Shown here in pieces: positions 54,507 through 64,000 of a DNA stretch of 64,000 nucleotides; position 1 is the stretch's first letter, and every line of letters starts with the position of its first letter. Position numbers and translations under genes: made by a program. The notes under the pieces were generated by a model that had not been told where the DNA came from, did not search any database, and saw only the letters and a program-made list of their open reading frames with translations. The stretch comes from Vibrio albus. Its GTDB lineage: Bacteria > Pseudomonadota > Gammaproteobacteria > Enterobacterales > Vibrionaceae. The stretch is from positions 62,001 through 126,000 of the forward strand of contig NZ_QFWT01000001.1 in assembly GCF_003144035.1 (NCBI RefSeq), read 5' to 3'.

Positions 54507-55160
54507 TTAGTAAAGTGGCATTTCATCTGCAACAAATGGATTAGTGGCTCTTTCCCTGCCAAAGGTCGATTCAGGGCCATGACCCGGAACAAAGGTAACA
54601 TCATTCCCTAAAGGCCATAGTTTATTCTTAATCGAACTGATTAAGGTATTAAAATCGCCTCGGGGAAAATCAGTGCGTCCGATACCACCACTGAACAGCA
54701 CATCTCCAACGAAAGCTAGCTTTGCTTCCTCGCTGTAAAGAACAATATGTCCCGGAGTATGTCCTGGTGTATGCAGTACTTTCAGGCTCTGATGACCAAA
54801 ACTTACTTCATCACCTTCATCCAGCCAACGGTTTGGCTCAAACGCTTCCGTTAGTGGAAAGCCAAACATCTGACTTTGTCCTTCCAGCCCCTGAAGCCAA
54901 AAATTATCATCTTTATGAGGACCAACAATGTCAGTACCTAACTCTTCTGCCAGAGGGACAGTACCACCAACATGATCAAGGTGCCCGTGTGTCAGCACCA
55001 GACTGATCACTTCAACACCTAATTCTCTCACCAGATGTGCCAACTGTTTCTCATCACCACCGGGATCAATCACCACACCTTTCATCGTTTCATCGCACCA
55101 AACGATGGAACAGTTTTGAGAAAAAGAAGTAACGGGAACAGTCTGATATTTTAAGCTCAT
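54507..55160 (-). CDS. gloC: Type II hydroxyacylglutathione hydrolase GloC (metallo-beta-lactamase fold)
   Basis: The 217-residue MBL-fold enzyme has metal-binding motif THGHLDH (H58, H60, D62, H63), then HTPGHTPGH, GDVLFSGGIGRTDFPRGD and the late PGHGPEST. It matches E. coli GloC (YcbL) closely along its length (FSQNCS near the start, FWLQGL, DEMP at the end). GloC hydrolyses S-lactoylglutathione formed from methylglyoxal. It sits in the same order as E. coli ycbB-ycbK-ycbL. Confidence 0.9.
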   Translation of the reverse strand: MSLKYQTVPVTSFSQNCSIVWCDETMKGVVIDPGGDEKQLAHLVRELGVEVISLVLTHGHLDHVGGTVPLAEELGTDIVGPHKDDNFWLQGLEGQSQMFGFPLTEAFEPNRWLDEGDEVSFGHQSLKVLHTPGHTPGHIVLYSEEAKLAFVGDVLFSGGIGRTDFPRGDFNTLISSIKNKLWPLGNDVTFVPGHGPESTFGRERATNPFVADEMPLY

Positions 55161-55289
55161 ATAACACTCTTATAACCAAAATAATTAGCTGTACGGAACT
55201 ATCGCATCCCGAATCTATGATTACAAGTCAGAAACGAACGAATCCTGACAAGCGAGTGTTATTCAAAGCCAAAGGTAGCGAAATGACCG

Positions 55290-55838
55290 CTACCAACGAC
55301 GAACAGGGCCGGTATCAATATGAACAAAGTTACTTTCAGGGTAATAGCCGACACCACCCGCCTTAAGTGAGAGTGCGGCTTTTCTTACCTGGCTTAATTT
55401 TACCCCAGGCAAACGAAAGTCGATCGCTTTACCCTGCATATGAAAGCTCTTCTTGGCGACACCACCCGACTTTGATCTCAGCATTTCATTGGTTGCAGGG
55501 GAACGGTAGCCAGAAATAATCTGGACTTCGTTTTCGACCCCTAATATACCCTGAATTGCCTGTAACTGTATCAGCAACTGCCTGTCGATAGGGTGAACTT
55601 CATTTCTGCGAAAATCACGGCACAAATGGTTAATCTTGTCTAACTCAGACTCAACATACTGCTTTCCGTCAAAGTAGCAGCTTGTCAGGGTTTCACCTGT
55701 GTGCAGGTTATTCATCCGGATAATTTTTTCTCTTTCCGGTGACGCTGCTAGCGCAATTTGAGGAACAAAAGCAGAGCAAAGTACTCCACATGTGGTATGA
55801 GTGAGAAAACGACGACGACTTAAATCAACAACAGACAT
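55290..55838 (-). CDS. mepK: Murein endopeptidase MepK (YcbK, DUF882)
   Basis: From ATG 55838 (AAGGTGA nine bases upstream) the product has 182 residues. The N-terminus has a twin-arginine signal (SRRRFL) with a hydrophobic core ending ALA-AS, so it is exported folded through Tat. The catalytic domain has the M15-like zinc motif HMQGKAIDF and a late HIDTG histidine. E. coli MepK cleaves 3-3 (mDAP-mDAP) crosslinks in peptidoglycan. The adjacent ldtD gene makes those crosslinks, so the pair balances synthesis and turnover. Confidence 0.87.
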   Translation of the reverse strand: MSVVDLSRRRFLTHTTCGVLCSAFVPQIALAASPEREKIIRMNNLHTGETLTSCYFDGKQYVESELDKINHLCRDFRRNEVHPIDRQLLIQLQAIQGILGVENEVQIISGYRSPATNEMLRSKSGGVAKKSFHMQGKAIDFRLPGVKLSQVRKAALSLKAGGVGYYPESNFVHIDTGPVRRW

Positions 55839-56016
55839 ACAACAAATCACCTTAAATACAACCAAAGTGGCAGATAAACATTACTGCCTAAAGACTAAGC
55901 AAATAGTACGCCACACAAACTAATGGATGACAAACGCAATCTACCGGATGATTTTTAACCAGTCAAATGCAAAAAGCGGCAAAAATGCCGCTTTCTGGTA
56001 CGAAAGTTTAAGTTAC

Positions 56017-57633
56017 TTACTGTTTTGAAAGTAGTTTGTCTAATATTGATAGTTTGGCTATTTTTTGGTCAAAAGTCTCACTTTTATTCAGTCGGTCATA
56101 GTGGTAAATATCATTTCTGTATTGTACTAATCCGGACTCCATCCAGGCGGTCTGATAAATAATATGAACAGGAATCGTCTTGTTAAGACTGATAACATAG
56201 TTGGACTTCTCTACTTTATCTTTTTCAGCTACTTTTTTTCTCATCCGCTCACTTGTTCGTGAGTCAAACAGTAGCGTCGCCAATTTATCGGCGTTCTGTA
56301 CCCGGATACAACCAGAGCTAAAGGCTCTGGTTTCTCTGTCAAACAGATATTTGCTTGGTGTGTCATGCAGGTATATGGCATTACGGTTAGGTGTGTTGAA
56401 TTTATACAAGCCCAGCGCATTTCCCGGCCCGGAATGTTGCCTGAAGCGATAAGGAAAACGCTCCGGTACTATCGCTTGCCAATTAAGCTCATCAGGATCC
56501 ACTGTCTGTTCTGAAACCCAGTCGGCCAAAATTTCATACTGGTGTTTTTCGATATACGTTTCATCCCTCTTAATGGCAGGAATAATATCCTTAACCATGA
56601 TTTTTCTCGGTACATTCCAGGTAGGATTAAGAATAACTGCATTCATATTGGTATTAATTAATGGGGTTTTTCTGGATCGCCGCCCAACAATCACTTTAGT
56701 ATCAAACGATGTCTCGCCATTGTTCCAGTAGCGAAGGCGAAAATCCGGAACATTAACGATCATGGTATCCTCCTGCTCCAGATTCCAGAGCCTTAGCCTC
56801 TCAGAATTAAGTGCCAAAATTCTGGCTCTTTCTTCGATCGATATGTTCAGCCATTTCATTGTTTTTCTGCCGATAATACCGTCAGGCTTTAACCCGTGAA
56901 GCTTCTGAAACTGAATAACGGCATGCTCCGTTTCCGTATCAAACGTTTCTGTTTCCGGGTTAATTTTAGAAGTATCCACTCCAACAATAGCTAACCGTTC
57001 AACTAATGCAGTTTTGTCATTGAGTCTGTCCCCGAGGCGTTTAAGCGCATCATCCTGCACATATCGTTTATATTCAAACTGGCTGCTAAGCAGTTTTTCC
57101 AGCATAGCATTCAGTACTTGCTGCTCTTTGCTGACGGCAAGATATTGACGGATATAGTGTGTCAGTCGGGCCTCTTTTATCGCTCTTATCAGCAGGAGTC
57201 TGGATTCATCTGAAGGCTCGGGAAGAAAGGTAGGAACCCTCCCACCAAAGTACCACGCCTTACCATTGTCCGGGGATAACTCAGTATAACTGACATAAGA
57301 AAGCAGGGTATCCGTTGCGATAATATCGTACTCCATCGCCCGGTGTGCTGCCCTCGCCTCTTTCAGCCTAACCAGACGTTTGTAGAAGAGGTCACTGAGA
57401 TCGGCGATCGCAAGGACTTCTAACAACTGCTCGAAGCCGTGTATTGTTTCGTCATTGTACCAGATCAGCTGATTGCCACTGGTCGCGTATAGTTGAGCGA
57501 CCAGCTCTTTATGACGCAGAACAACGCTTTCAGGAATCTGATTATCTACCCAACGTAATGCTTCAAATCGATTCAGTGCGAAACCGGGAAAAGCAACAGA
57601 AAGAGAAAGAATAAAAATGAATACCCTGGCCAT
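56017..57633 (-). CDS. ldtD: L,D-transpeptidase LdtD (YcbB)
   Basis: The 538-residue protein has an N-terminal signal (cleavage about GFA-L, residue 19). After a helical region comes a peptidoglycan-binding domain (about 225-265, AVIQFQKLHGLKPDGIIG) and a YkuD transpeptidase domain (about 290-470). The catalytic site is H423 (NAIYLHDTP) and SSGCIRV with nucleophile Cys442. LdtD forms 3-3 crosslinks, important under envelope stress and beta-lactam exposure. It is about 75 residues shorter than the E. coli protein (615), mostly at the N-terminus. mepK and gloC lie downstream. Confidence 0.92.
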   Translation of the reverse strand: MARVFIFILSLSVAFPGFALNRFEALRWVDNQIPESVVLRHKELVAQLYATSGNQLIWYNDETIHGFEQLLEVLAIADLSDLFYKRLVRLKEARAAHRAMEYDIIATDTLLSYVSYTELSPDNGKAWYFGGRVPTFLPEPSDESRLLLIRAIKEARLTHYIRQYLAVSKEQQVLNAMLEKLLSSQFEYKRYVQDDALKRLGDRLNDKTALVERLAIVGVDTSKINPETETFDTETEHAVIQFQKLHGLKPDGIIGRKTMKWLNISIEERARILALNSERLRLWNLEQEDTMIVNVPDFRLRYWNNGETSFDTKVIVGRRSRKTPLINTNMNAVILNPTWNVPRKIMVKDIIPAIKRDETYIEKHQYEILADWVSEQTVDPDELNWQAIVPERFPYRFRQHSGPGNALGLYKFNTPNRNAIYLHDTPSKYLFDRETRAFSSGCIRVQNADKLATLLFDSRTSERMRKKVAEKDKVEKSNYVISLNKTIPVHIIYQTAWMESGLVQYRNDIYHYDRLNKSETFDQKIAKLSILDKLLSKQ

Positions 57634-57797
57634 ATTGCATGCCTCTTACAACATATCAGTACATGTTTAAGTATGGCAGAGAAAATCGGGAGGAAAGAAG
57701 AATATTAGGTACGGTCTCGGCTTTGCTACGCCTTAGTGTTTCAGACAGGTATAGGCCCCTGATTATGTTCAGGAGCCAGATATTGCATCACAAAAAA

Positions 57798-58403
57798 TTA
57801 TTTCAGATCCAACCGATGTTTACCGTGCTGAACTTTTGCTTCCAGGTAAGCCTTATTGCCATCTTTGATATGAGCAAGGGTATGGATAACTTCCTCAATC
57901 TCAATACCAAGATCTTTTAACTCATTCACCTTTTTAGGGTTGTTAGTAATAAGCTTTATTTTATTCACACCAAGAGCTTTCAGCATTTCGGCTGCTTCAG
58001 TAAAGTCACGTAAGTCATCACCAAACCCAAGATGATTGTTGGCTTCATAGGTATTCATGCCTGCGCTTTGCAGCTCATATGCATCTATTTTGTTATACAG
58101 GCCAATGCCACGACCTTCCTGGCGCAAATACAGAATTATACCGCCCTGCTCCCCCATTTTTTCAATGGTTTCATTGAGCTGCTCTCCGCAATCGCAGCGA
58201 GATGAATGAAACACGTCACCTGTCAGGCATTCTGAATGCATTCTGACTAGTGGCGTGTTTTCCTTTGCTAATTCATCGGCAGCTCTAAAAATAACCGCAA
58301 CATGTTCTTTGTCGCTGCTCAGTCCTTTAAAGGAGAGAATCTCTGCATCAATGTTACTTTTTGCACCTACTTTCAAGGCAACTCTGGCACGGACTTCAGC
58401 CAT
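57798..58403 (-). CDS. ribA: GTP cyclohydrolase II
   Basis: This enzyme performs the first step of riboflavin synthesis, converting GTP to diaminohydroxyribosylaminopyrimidine phosphate, formate and pyrophosphate. From ATG 58403 it has about 201 residues. The zinc site reads [15 protein letters not shown] (three Cys), the GTP-binding/active region [20 protein letters not shown] (core RQEGRGIGL), then ITNNPKK near the C-terminus. A GTG four codons earlier (58415) is an alternative start. No FMN riboswitch is apparent upstream. It is not fused to RibB. Confidence 0.93.
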   Translation of the reverse strand: MAEVRARVALKVGAKSNIDAEILSFKGLSSDKEHVAVIFRAADELAKENTPLVRMHSECLTGDVFHSSRCDCGEQLNETIEKMGEQGGIILYLRQEGRGIGLYNKIDAYELQSAGMNTYEANNHLGFGDDLRDFTEAAEMLKALGVNKIKLITNNPKKVNELKDLGIEIEEVIHTLAHIKDGNKAYLEAKVQHGKHRLDLK

Positions 58404-58824
58404 ATCTTTACTCACTATCTTAGTTATAATTTCCGTGAAGCGTGGTCATACTCTTGGTTGGCGGCTATGCTTCCGGATTTAGACTGGTATTACTTAATAC
58501 TCTTTGCTCGTTGCTCGTTGCTCCGGGTAACGAGCTTCAGAATGACTTTATTATATATGGGTCTGCTTCAAAAAAAATCAATCCATTACACGATAAAGAC
58601 CACTCTTTATTGTTACAACATAACATTTATATCTATTCAGCTCCAACAGATTTATGCAAACAACCGTTATTTGCATTCTGTCAGCATCTCTGGCTGATTT
58701 GTCACCTGTACCGGAATGGATATTATGCCAGATGTAATTCACATAGTAGAAACATTCCTCCAAATAAAAACGGGACCCATATAAGGTCCCGTCTTAACTT
58801 ACGCTTTATAATCAGTCAGCAAAT
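58404..58824. other. ribA-gyrA intergenic region
   Basis: About 420 bases with no gene I can support. It should hold the ribA promoter (minus strand) and contains the gyrA terminator at its right end. Near 58506-58535 GCTCGTT occurs twice in tandem and then as an inverted copy AACGAGC, giving a possible hairpin. Plus-strand frames here run through into gyrA antisense and are not genes. Confidence 0.45.
58762..58792 (-). terminator. Terminator of gyrA
   Basis: Stem ACGGGACC (58770-58777) / GGTCCCGT (58785-58792) is followed on the minus strand by TTTTTATTTG, a good intrinsic terminator 32 bases past the gyrA stop. Confidence 0.85.
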
Positions 58825-61467
58825 TTACTCTTCGCCTTCCTCTGGTAAGTCAGATTCTGGCTTTTGCTCGCTGTCAGTGCTTGTACCGGTATCCGTCTCT
58901 GCCGCTTCATCACCTTCTGACTCGACTTCAGTTTCCACTTCATCGACTTCATCAATGCGCTGTAGGGCAACGACATTTTCATCTTCAGCCGTCCGGATTA
59001 AGGTAACACCCTGAGTATTTCGGCCTACCTGGCTAACTTCAGCAACACGGGTACGAACTAGTGTTCCGGCATCGGTGATCATCATAAACTCATCACCTTC
59101 TTCTGCCTGAACAGCCCCCACAACACTACCGTTACGCTCTGTTACTTTGATAGAAACCACACCCTGAGTAGCGCGGCTCTTAGCCGGATACTCATCCAGA
59201 TTTGTGCGTTTACCAAAGCCGTTTTGAGTCACAGTCAGAATGTCACCTTCGTTTGACGGAACGATCAGAGAAACAACGCTGTCGTTTTCCATCAGCTTCA
59301 TTCCGCGAACACCCGATGCCGTGCGTCCCATTGGGCGAACCTGATCTTCTTTAAAGCGAACCACTTTACCTGCTTCGGAGAACAGCATAATGTCGCTGTT
59401 GCCGTCGGTAATATTCACACCGATCAGAGAATCCTCGTCACGCAGGTTCACCGCGATCAGACCATTTGAGCGCACATTAGCAAATTGATCCAGTGACGTT
59501 TTCTTCACTGTACCATCAGCAGTTGCCATAAAGATAAAGTGGTCTTCTGAATACTCAGAAACCGGCAGAATAGCGGTGATACGCTCGTCTTCTTCCAGCG
59601 GAAGAATATTCACGATAGGTCTGCCACGCGCAGTACGTGTTGCCTGAGGCAGTTGATACACTTTCAGGCGATATGCCTTACCACGGGTGGAGAAGCACAG
59701 TATATTATCGTGCGTATTGGCAACCAGAAGACGCTCAATGAAGTCTTCATCTTTCATTCGGGTTGCACTCTTACCCTTACCACCACGGCGCTGTGCTTCA
59801 TAATCATTCAGGAGTTGGTACTTAACGTACCCCTCATGAGACAGTGTTACAACAACATCTTCCTGAGCAATCAGCTCTTCCATGTCGATGTCATGGCTGG
59901 CAGCCGTAATTTCAGTACGACGCTCGTCACCAAAACCTGCGCGAACCGCTTCAAGCTCTTCACGGATCACTTCCATCAGGCGCTCAGTGCTGGCAAGGAT
60001 ATGCATCAGTTCTGCAATTTCATCCAACAGCGCTTTGTATTCATCCAGGATTTTCTCGTGCTCAAGACCAGTCAGTTTGTGCAGACGCAGATCCAGAATT
60101 GCCTGTGCCTGTTGTTCAGTCAGATAATACTGACCGTCACGGATACCATACTGTTCTTCCAGCCATTCAGGACGTGCTGCATCAGTACCGGCTCGCTCCA
60201 GCATCGCTGCAACATTACCTAAATCCCAACCACGAGCGATTAATCCCGCTTTAGCTTCAGCAGGGGTCGGAGCCTGACGAATAAGCTCGATGATTTCATC
60301 GATGTTTGCCAGAGCAAGAGCCAGACCTTCAAGAATATGGGCACGCTCTCTTGCCTTACGCAATTCAAAGATAGTACGACGGGTCACAACCTCACGACGG
60401 TGATCCACGAAGCACTTGATCATTTCTTTCAGGTTAAACAACTTAGGCTGGCCGTTATCCAGTGCCACCATGTTGATACCGAAAGTGGTTTGTAGCTGAG
60501 TCTGAGAATACAGGTTATTCAGAACAACCTCACCCACAGCGTCACGCTTACATTCAATCACGATACGCATACCGTCTTTATCAGACTCGTCACGCAGTGC
60601 ACTGATACCTTCCACTTTCTTATCTTTAACCAGCTCTGCGATTTTTTCGATTAGGCGAGCTTTGTTTACCTGATATGGTATTTCAGTAACAACAATGGTC
60701 TCTCTGCCATTCTTGTCTGCTTCTATATCCGCCTTTGAACGCATATAGATTTTTCCGCGGCCAGTCTTATAAGCATCAACGATACCTTTACGACCACTGA
60801 TTAGCGCCGCAGTCGGGAAGTCTGGTCCCTGAATATGAGTCATCAGCTCATCAATGGTGATTTCGTCATTCTCGATATAAGCGAGACAGCCATCGACAAC
60901 TTCAGTCAGGTTATGCGGTGGTATGTTGGTTGCCATACCTACGGCGATACCCGAAGAACCGTTAACCAGCAAATTAGGAATCTTAGTTGGAAGAACCGCC
61001 GGGATCTGCTCTGTACCATCATAATTAGGTACATAATCGACAGTTTCTTTTTCCAGATCAGCAAGCAATTCGTGAGCAATTTTAGCCATACGAACTTCGG
61101 TATAACGCATCGCCGCAGCGGAGTCGCCGTCGATGGAACCAAAGTTACCCTGACCATCACAAAGCATATAGCGCAGTGAGAACGGCTGAGCCATACGTAC
61201 GATAGTATCGTACACCGCACTATCACCATGAGGGTGATATTTACCGATTACGTCGCCCACAACACGGGCTGATTTTTTATATGGTTTATTCCAATCGTTG
61301 CCCAGCACATTCATCGCAAACAACACGCGGCGGTGTACTGGTTTTAGGCCATCACGCACATCCGGAAGAGCACGACCAACGATAACTGACATCGCATAGT
61401 CAAGGTAAGAACCTTTTAGCTCATCCTCAATGTTTACGGGCGTGATCTCTCTAGCTAAATCGCTCAT
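58825..61467 (-). CDS. gyrA: DNA gyrase subunit A
   Basis: The 880-residue type IIA topoisomerase subunit has the winged-helix/tower domain with catalytic Tyr122 ([10 protein letters not shown]) and the quinolone-resistance region [15 protein letters not shown]. Residues 83 and 87 are Ser and Asp, the usual susceptible state. Coiled-coil residues about 370-500 precede six beta-pinwheel repeats in the C-terminal domain, including the GyrA box [11 protein letters not shown] at about 560. The tail is acidic (Glu, Asp, Thr-rich, about 840-880), typical of Vibrio. It is divergent from ubiG. Confidence 0.98.
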   Translation of the reverse strand: MSDLAREITPVNIEDELKGSYLDYAMSVIVGRALPDVRDGLKPVHRRVLFAMNVLGNDWNKPYKKSARVVGDVIGKYHPHGDSAVYDTIVRMAQPFSLRYMLCDGQGNFGSIDGDSAAAMRYTEVRMAKIAHELLADLEKETVDYVPNYDGTEQIPAVLPTKIPNLLVNGSSGIAVGMATNIPPHNLTEVVDGCLAYIENDEITIDELMTHIQGPDFPTAALISGRKGIVDAYKTGRGKIYMRSKADIEADKNGRETIVVTEIPYQVNKARLIEKIAELVKDKKVEGISALRDESDKDGMRIVIECKRDAVGEVVLNNLYSQTQLQTTFGINMVALDNGQPKLFNLKEMIKCFVDHRREVVTRRTIFELRKARERAHILEGLALALANIDEIIELIRQAPTPAEAKAGLIARGWDLGNVAAMLERAGTDAARPEWLEEQYGIRDGQYYLTEQQAQAILDLRLHKLTGLEHEKILDEYKALLDEIAELMHILASTERLMEVIREELEAVRAGFGDERRTEITAASHDIDMEELIAQEDVVVTLSHEGYVKYQLLNDYEAQRRGGKGKSATRMKDEDFIERLLVANTHDNILCFSTRGKAYRLKVYQLPQATRTARGRPIVNILPLEEDERITAILPVSEYSEDHFIFMATADGTVKKTSLDQFANVRSNGLIAVNLRDEDSLIGVNITDGNSDIMLFSEAGKVVRFKEDQVRPMGRTASGVRGMKLMENDSVVSLIVPSNEGDILTVTQNGFGKRTNLDEYPAKSRATQGVVSIKVTERNGSVVGAVQAEEGDEFMMITDAGTLVRTRVAEVSQVGRNTQGVTLIRTAEDENVVALQRIDEVDEVETEVESEGDEAAETDTGTSTDSEQKPESDLPEEGEE

Positions 61468-61776
61468 AGAGCCATTATCCCTCTACTTTTCTGATCGTAT
61501 ATTCGATACATACAAGACCGAAAAATATAACATAAAACTCCACTTCCCCGCAGCACTTTCAAGCAGCTTTTGTTGGCTTGTGAGCTATTTTTCGAATAAA
61601 TACCATAGAATTAACATAATTACGGATTAGGTGGTTGAATGTTGGTTGTTTTTTACTCGAAAAAGGACGAAGGTCGCCTCGCTACGAGGATGAAGAAGTT
61701 AAGCCCTTTCTTCCAGGCTCTTTTCCCGGCTATAATCTTCCGTCTATATCCGAGACAGAGATAAACCGGAACAATT
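61468..61776. other. gyrA-ubiG divergent intergenic region
   Basis: 309 bases hold the two divergent promoters; no gene is seen. A hairpin-prone stretch CCTCGctaCGAGG lies near 61677-61689. The UbiG ribosome site (GGAACAATT) precedes 61777. Confidence 0.5.
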
Positions 61777-62478
61777 ATGCAAAACGTCGATCCTCAGGAA
61801 ATCAAAAAATTTGAAGCCATGGCTCACCGATGGTGGGATCCGGAGGGAGAATTTAAGCCTCTTCATCAAATCAACCCACTGCGACTCGGCTATGTCCTTG
61901 AAAAGGCCGACGGCCTGTTTGGTAAAAAGGTACTGGATGTCGGCTGTGGCGGTGGTATTTTGGCAGAAAGCATGGCTGTTGAAGGCGCTGACGTTACCGG
62001 GTTGGATATGGGTGCAGAACCGCTGGAAATTGCTCGCTTACACGCATTAGAAACAGGAACAAACGTCAGTTATATACAAAGCACTGTGGAAGCCCACGCT
62101 GATGACTGTCCCGGCCAGTATGATGTTATCACCTGCATGGAAATGCTGGAACACGTTCCGGATCCTCTATCAGTGATCCAATCGTGCGCTAAACTGGTCA
62201 AGCCTGACGGTCATGTTTTCTTCTCAACCCTGAATCGTAACCTGCAGTCTTACCTTTTTGCCATTGTCGGGGCCGAACACCTTCTGAAAATCGTTCCGAA
62301 AGGCACTCATGAGCATGCAAAATTTTTGAAGCCATCTGAACTCATTAAGATGATAGATCAAACCTCGCTGCAAGAGAAAGGCATTACCGGCCTTCATTAC
62401 AATCCTCTGACGGACCGCTACCGGTTGGGACACCGTGTGGATGTTAACTATATAGTTCATAGCCAGAATGGCGCATAA
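61777..62478 (+). CDS. ubiG: Ubiquinone biosynthesis O-methyltransferase
   Basis: This 233-residue class I SAM-dependent methyltransferase performs both O-methylation steps of ubiquinone synthesis. Motifs: [22 protein letters not shown] near the N-terminus (its core WWDPEGEF is diagnostic), SAM motif [13 protein letters not shown], post-motif [10 protein letters not shown], and the late [10 protein letters not shown]. Normal length. ubiG lies between gyrA and nrdA, the same order as in Vibrio cholerae. Confidence 0.95.
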   Translation: MQNVDPQEIKKFEAMAHRWWDPEGEFKPLHQINPLRLGYVLEKADGLFGKKVLDVGCGGGILAESMAVEGADVTGLDMGAEPLEIARLHALETGTNVSYIQSTVEAHADDCPGQYDVITCMEMLEHVPDPLSVIQSCAKLVKPDGHVFFSTLNRNLQSYLFAIVGAEHLLKIVPKGTHEHAKFLKPSELIKMIDQTSLQEKGITGLHYNPLTDRYRLGHRVDVNYIVHSQNGA

Positions 62479-62919
62479 CAGATTTGGGCTGATTATCTTC
62501 TAACCACCTGTTTCTGCATGAAGTTTAACCACATATACTTAAGGATTACTGCACCTTAGTGATCCTTATTCAACAAACTGATTTTGGTGAAAAGATCAAG
62601 AAAAATATTTTTCATTGACTTGACTCAAAAGAATGCCAAAGGCGGTAATTTTCAATGCCAACTGCCGCCAAAGATCCTCAGTTAGCAAACACTAACGATC
62701 AAAATTTCTCACCATAGATTACAACATTTTCGTCATATTCTGACTCTTGAAAATCCCCTAAAATCCCTCTATCTTGTAACCCGCTCAACACACAAACACT
62801 ATATGTTGTATACATAAAAACCAACAGCACAAGTGTGAACAGAAAATATGATGCTGCGTTTTAGCCTAAATGGCGTGAAAACGGGGCATACGTCAGCTTC
62901 ATCAGGGAAAATAACGAAA
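62479..62919. other. ubiG-nrdA intergenic region
   Basis: 441 bases without a gene. The right half holds the nrdA promoter and two NrdR-box-like sites. The left half is featureless apart from A+T-rich runs. Confidence 0.55.
62764..62809 (+). promoter_or_regulatory. Tandem NrdR boxes upstream of nrdA
   Basis: The stronger site ACACTATATGTTGT (62796-62809) matches the NrdR consensus. A weaker copy (10 of 14 positions identical) lies at 62764-62777, 32 bases upstream, about three helical turns apart, as is usual for paired NrdR boxes. NrdR represses ribonucleotide reductase genes. Confidence 0.75.
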
Positions 62920-64000
62920 ATGAACCAGCAACTAAGCGTAACCAAGCGTGACGGGCGCAGAGAGAATATCAACCTTGACAAAATTCACCGAGTTATTACG
63001 TGGGCAGCAGAAGGCCTGGATAATGTCTCCGTTTCTCAGGTTGAAATAAAGTCTCATATTCAGTTTTATGAAGGCATCACGACAACTGATATTCATGAAA
63101 CCATTATCAAATCTGCCGCTGATCTGATCTCAGAAGAGACACCAAACTATCAGTATCTGGCTGCTCGTCTTGCTATCTTCCACCTGCGTAAAAAAGCCTA
63201 TGGACAGTATGAGCCACCAGCATTGTACGACCACGTTTCTAAACTGGTCGATATGGGTAAATACGATAAGCACCTATTGGAAGATTACAGTGTTGCTGAG
63301 TTTCAGCAAATGAACGATTTTATTGTTCATGATCGGGATCTGAATTTCTCTTATGCCGCAGTCAAGCAGCTGGAAGGTAAATACTTCGTTCAGAACCGTG
63401 TAACCAAAGAAATCTACGAAAGTGCACAGTTCCTGTACATTCTGGTAGCGGCATGCCTGTTTGCAAAATACCCGAAAGCAACACGTCTTGACTACATCAA
63501 ACGTTTCTATGATGCGGTATCTACATTTAAGATTTCTCTGCCAACACCAATCATGTCAGGTGTGCGTACCCCGACCCGTCAATTCAGCTCTTGTGTTCTG
63601 ATTGAATGTGACGACAGTCTGGATTCAATCAACGCAACAGCCAGCGCAGTGGTACGTTACGTGTCTCAGCGTGCGGGCATCGGTATCAACGCAGGTCGTA
63701 TCCGCGCTCTGGGCTCTGAAATTCGTGGCGGTGAGGCCTTCCACACAGGCTGTATTCCGTTCTACAAATACTTCCAGACAGCGGTTAAATGCTGTTCTCA
63801 GGGTGGCGTTCGTGGTGGTGCAGCCACTGTGTTCTACCCAATGTGGCATGGTGAAGTCCAGTCCCTGATGGTACTGAAGAATAACCGTGGTGTAGAAGAA
63901 AACCGTGTCCGTCATATGGACTATGGTGTTCAGATCAACAAAACCATGTATACACGCCTTATCAAAGGGGAAAACATTTCTCTGTTCTCTCCTTCAGATG
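62920..64000 (+). CDS. nrdA: Ribonucleoside-diphosphate reductase class Ia, alpha subunit (5' part)
   Basis: The ATG at 62920 opens 360 codons to the window edge; the rest is outside. The N-terminal ATP-cone (TKRDGRRENINLDKIHRVI, seen as KRDGRRENINL) is the dATP/ATP activity site. Later, TPIMSGVRTPTRQFSSCVLIE contains a conserved Cys (SSCV) expected to be one of the redox/active-site cysteines, and GIGINAGRIRALGSEIRGG follows. It converts ribonucleotides to deoxyribonucleotides with NrdB. NrdR boxes upstream suggest regulation. Confidence 0.95.
   Translation, partial: MNQQLSVTKRDGRRENINLDKIHRVITWAAEGLDNVSVSQVEIKSHIQFYEGITTTDIHETIIKSAADLISEETPNYQYLAARLAIFHLRKKAYGQYEPPALYDHVSKLVDMGKYDKHLLEDYSVAEFQQMNDFIVHDRDLNFSYAAVKQLEGKYFVQNRVTKEIYESAQFLYILVAACLFAKYPKATRLDYIKRFYDAVSTFKISLPTPIMSGVRTPTRQFSSCVLIECDDSLDSINATASAVVRYVSQRAGIGINAGRIRALGSEIRGGEAFHTGCIPFYKYFQTAVKCCSQGGVRGGAATVFYPMWHGEVQSLMVLKNNRGVEENRVRHMDYGVQINKTMYTRLIKGENISLFSPSD

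Noticed and set aside
58442..59014. 190-residue plus-strand frame
   Set aside because: It runs through the gyrA terminator and antisense to the gyrA 3' end, with low-complexity Ser/Thr-rich content and no ribosome site.

Overview
The window looks like chromosomal DNA from a Vibrio or close relative (Vibrionaceae, Gammaproteobacteria). The right half has a gene order I know from Vibrio chromosomes: ycjX-ycjF-tyrR, asnS-aspC, ldtD-mepK-gloC, ribA, and gyrA divergent from ubiG, followed by nrdA. The protein sequences (TyrR, GyrA, NrdA, AsnS, DUF2947, HrpA) fit that lineage. I found no rRNA or tRNA genes, CRISPR arrays, intact insertion sequences or prophage genes. The species cannot be fixed from the sequence alone.

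Layout. Bases 1-3330 hold the start of a lipoprotein with a transglutaminase-like cysteine protease motif (cut by the window edge), a Nudix ADP-sugar pyrophosphatase, a small lipoprotein, a periplasmic rhodanese and an orphan NtrC/VpsR-type regulator. Bases 3677-6942 encode two secreted proteins: a 551-residue acidic protein with a Cys-Pro-rich tail, and a metzincin protease with an Ig-like tail domain. Bases 7470-8575 are a cytochrome b561-yceI operon. Bases 8778-15534 are a catechol-siderophore (vct-like) locus. Its ABC importer (vctPDGC) looks intact. Its divergent TonB-dependent receptor is a pseudogene, and the adjacent Fes-type esterase appears to have lost an internal segment. The promoter region between vctP and the receptor has shrunk to about 40-50 bp with no visible Fur box.

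Bases 15623-23366 hold an outer-membrane barrel, hrpA, a hypothetical protein, a TerB-like protein, a DEDDh exonuclease and a CHASE-GGDEF diguanylate cyclase. Bases 23607-29023 form a three-gene set: a membrane DUF2760 protein with charged repeats, then two divergent Hsp70-like ATPases. Bases 29148-34492 contain an AhpD-like protein, SelO, a cysteine-rich peptidoglycan-binding protein, a LuxR solo and hypotheticals. Bases 34509-42862 carry rimJ-tyrR, ycjF-ycjX, class I fumarase, pabB and nudL. Bases 42905-47891 carry a GNAT protein and a hybrid histidine kinase paired with an HD-GYP response regulator. Bases 48154-64000 are mostly housekeeping: asnS, aspC, a cNMP/CBS/nucleotidyltransferase protein with an exonuclease, a basic winged-helix protein, gloC, mepK, ldtD, ribA, gyrA, ubiG and the first part of nrdA behind two NrdR boxes.

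Themes. Cyclic-di-GMP signalling recurs (GGDEF enzyme, HD-GYP regulator, VpsR-like activator). Cell-wall 3-3 crosslink metabolism is represented by ldtD and mepK side by side. The iron-uptake locus is in early decay. The most interesting candidates are the decayed catechol-iron locus, the DUF2760/double-Hsp70 set and the VpsR-like regulator next to a large secreted protein of unknown role. All assignments were made by reading motifs; no database search was run.
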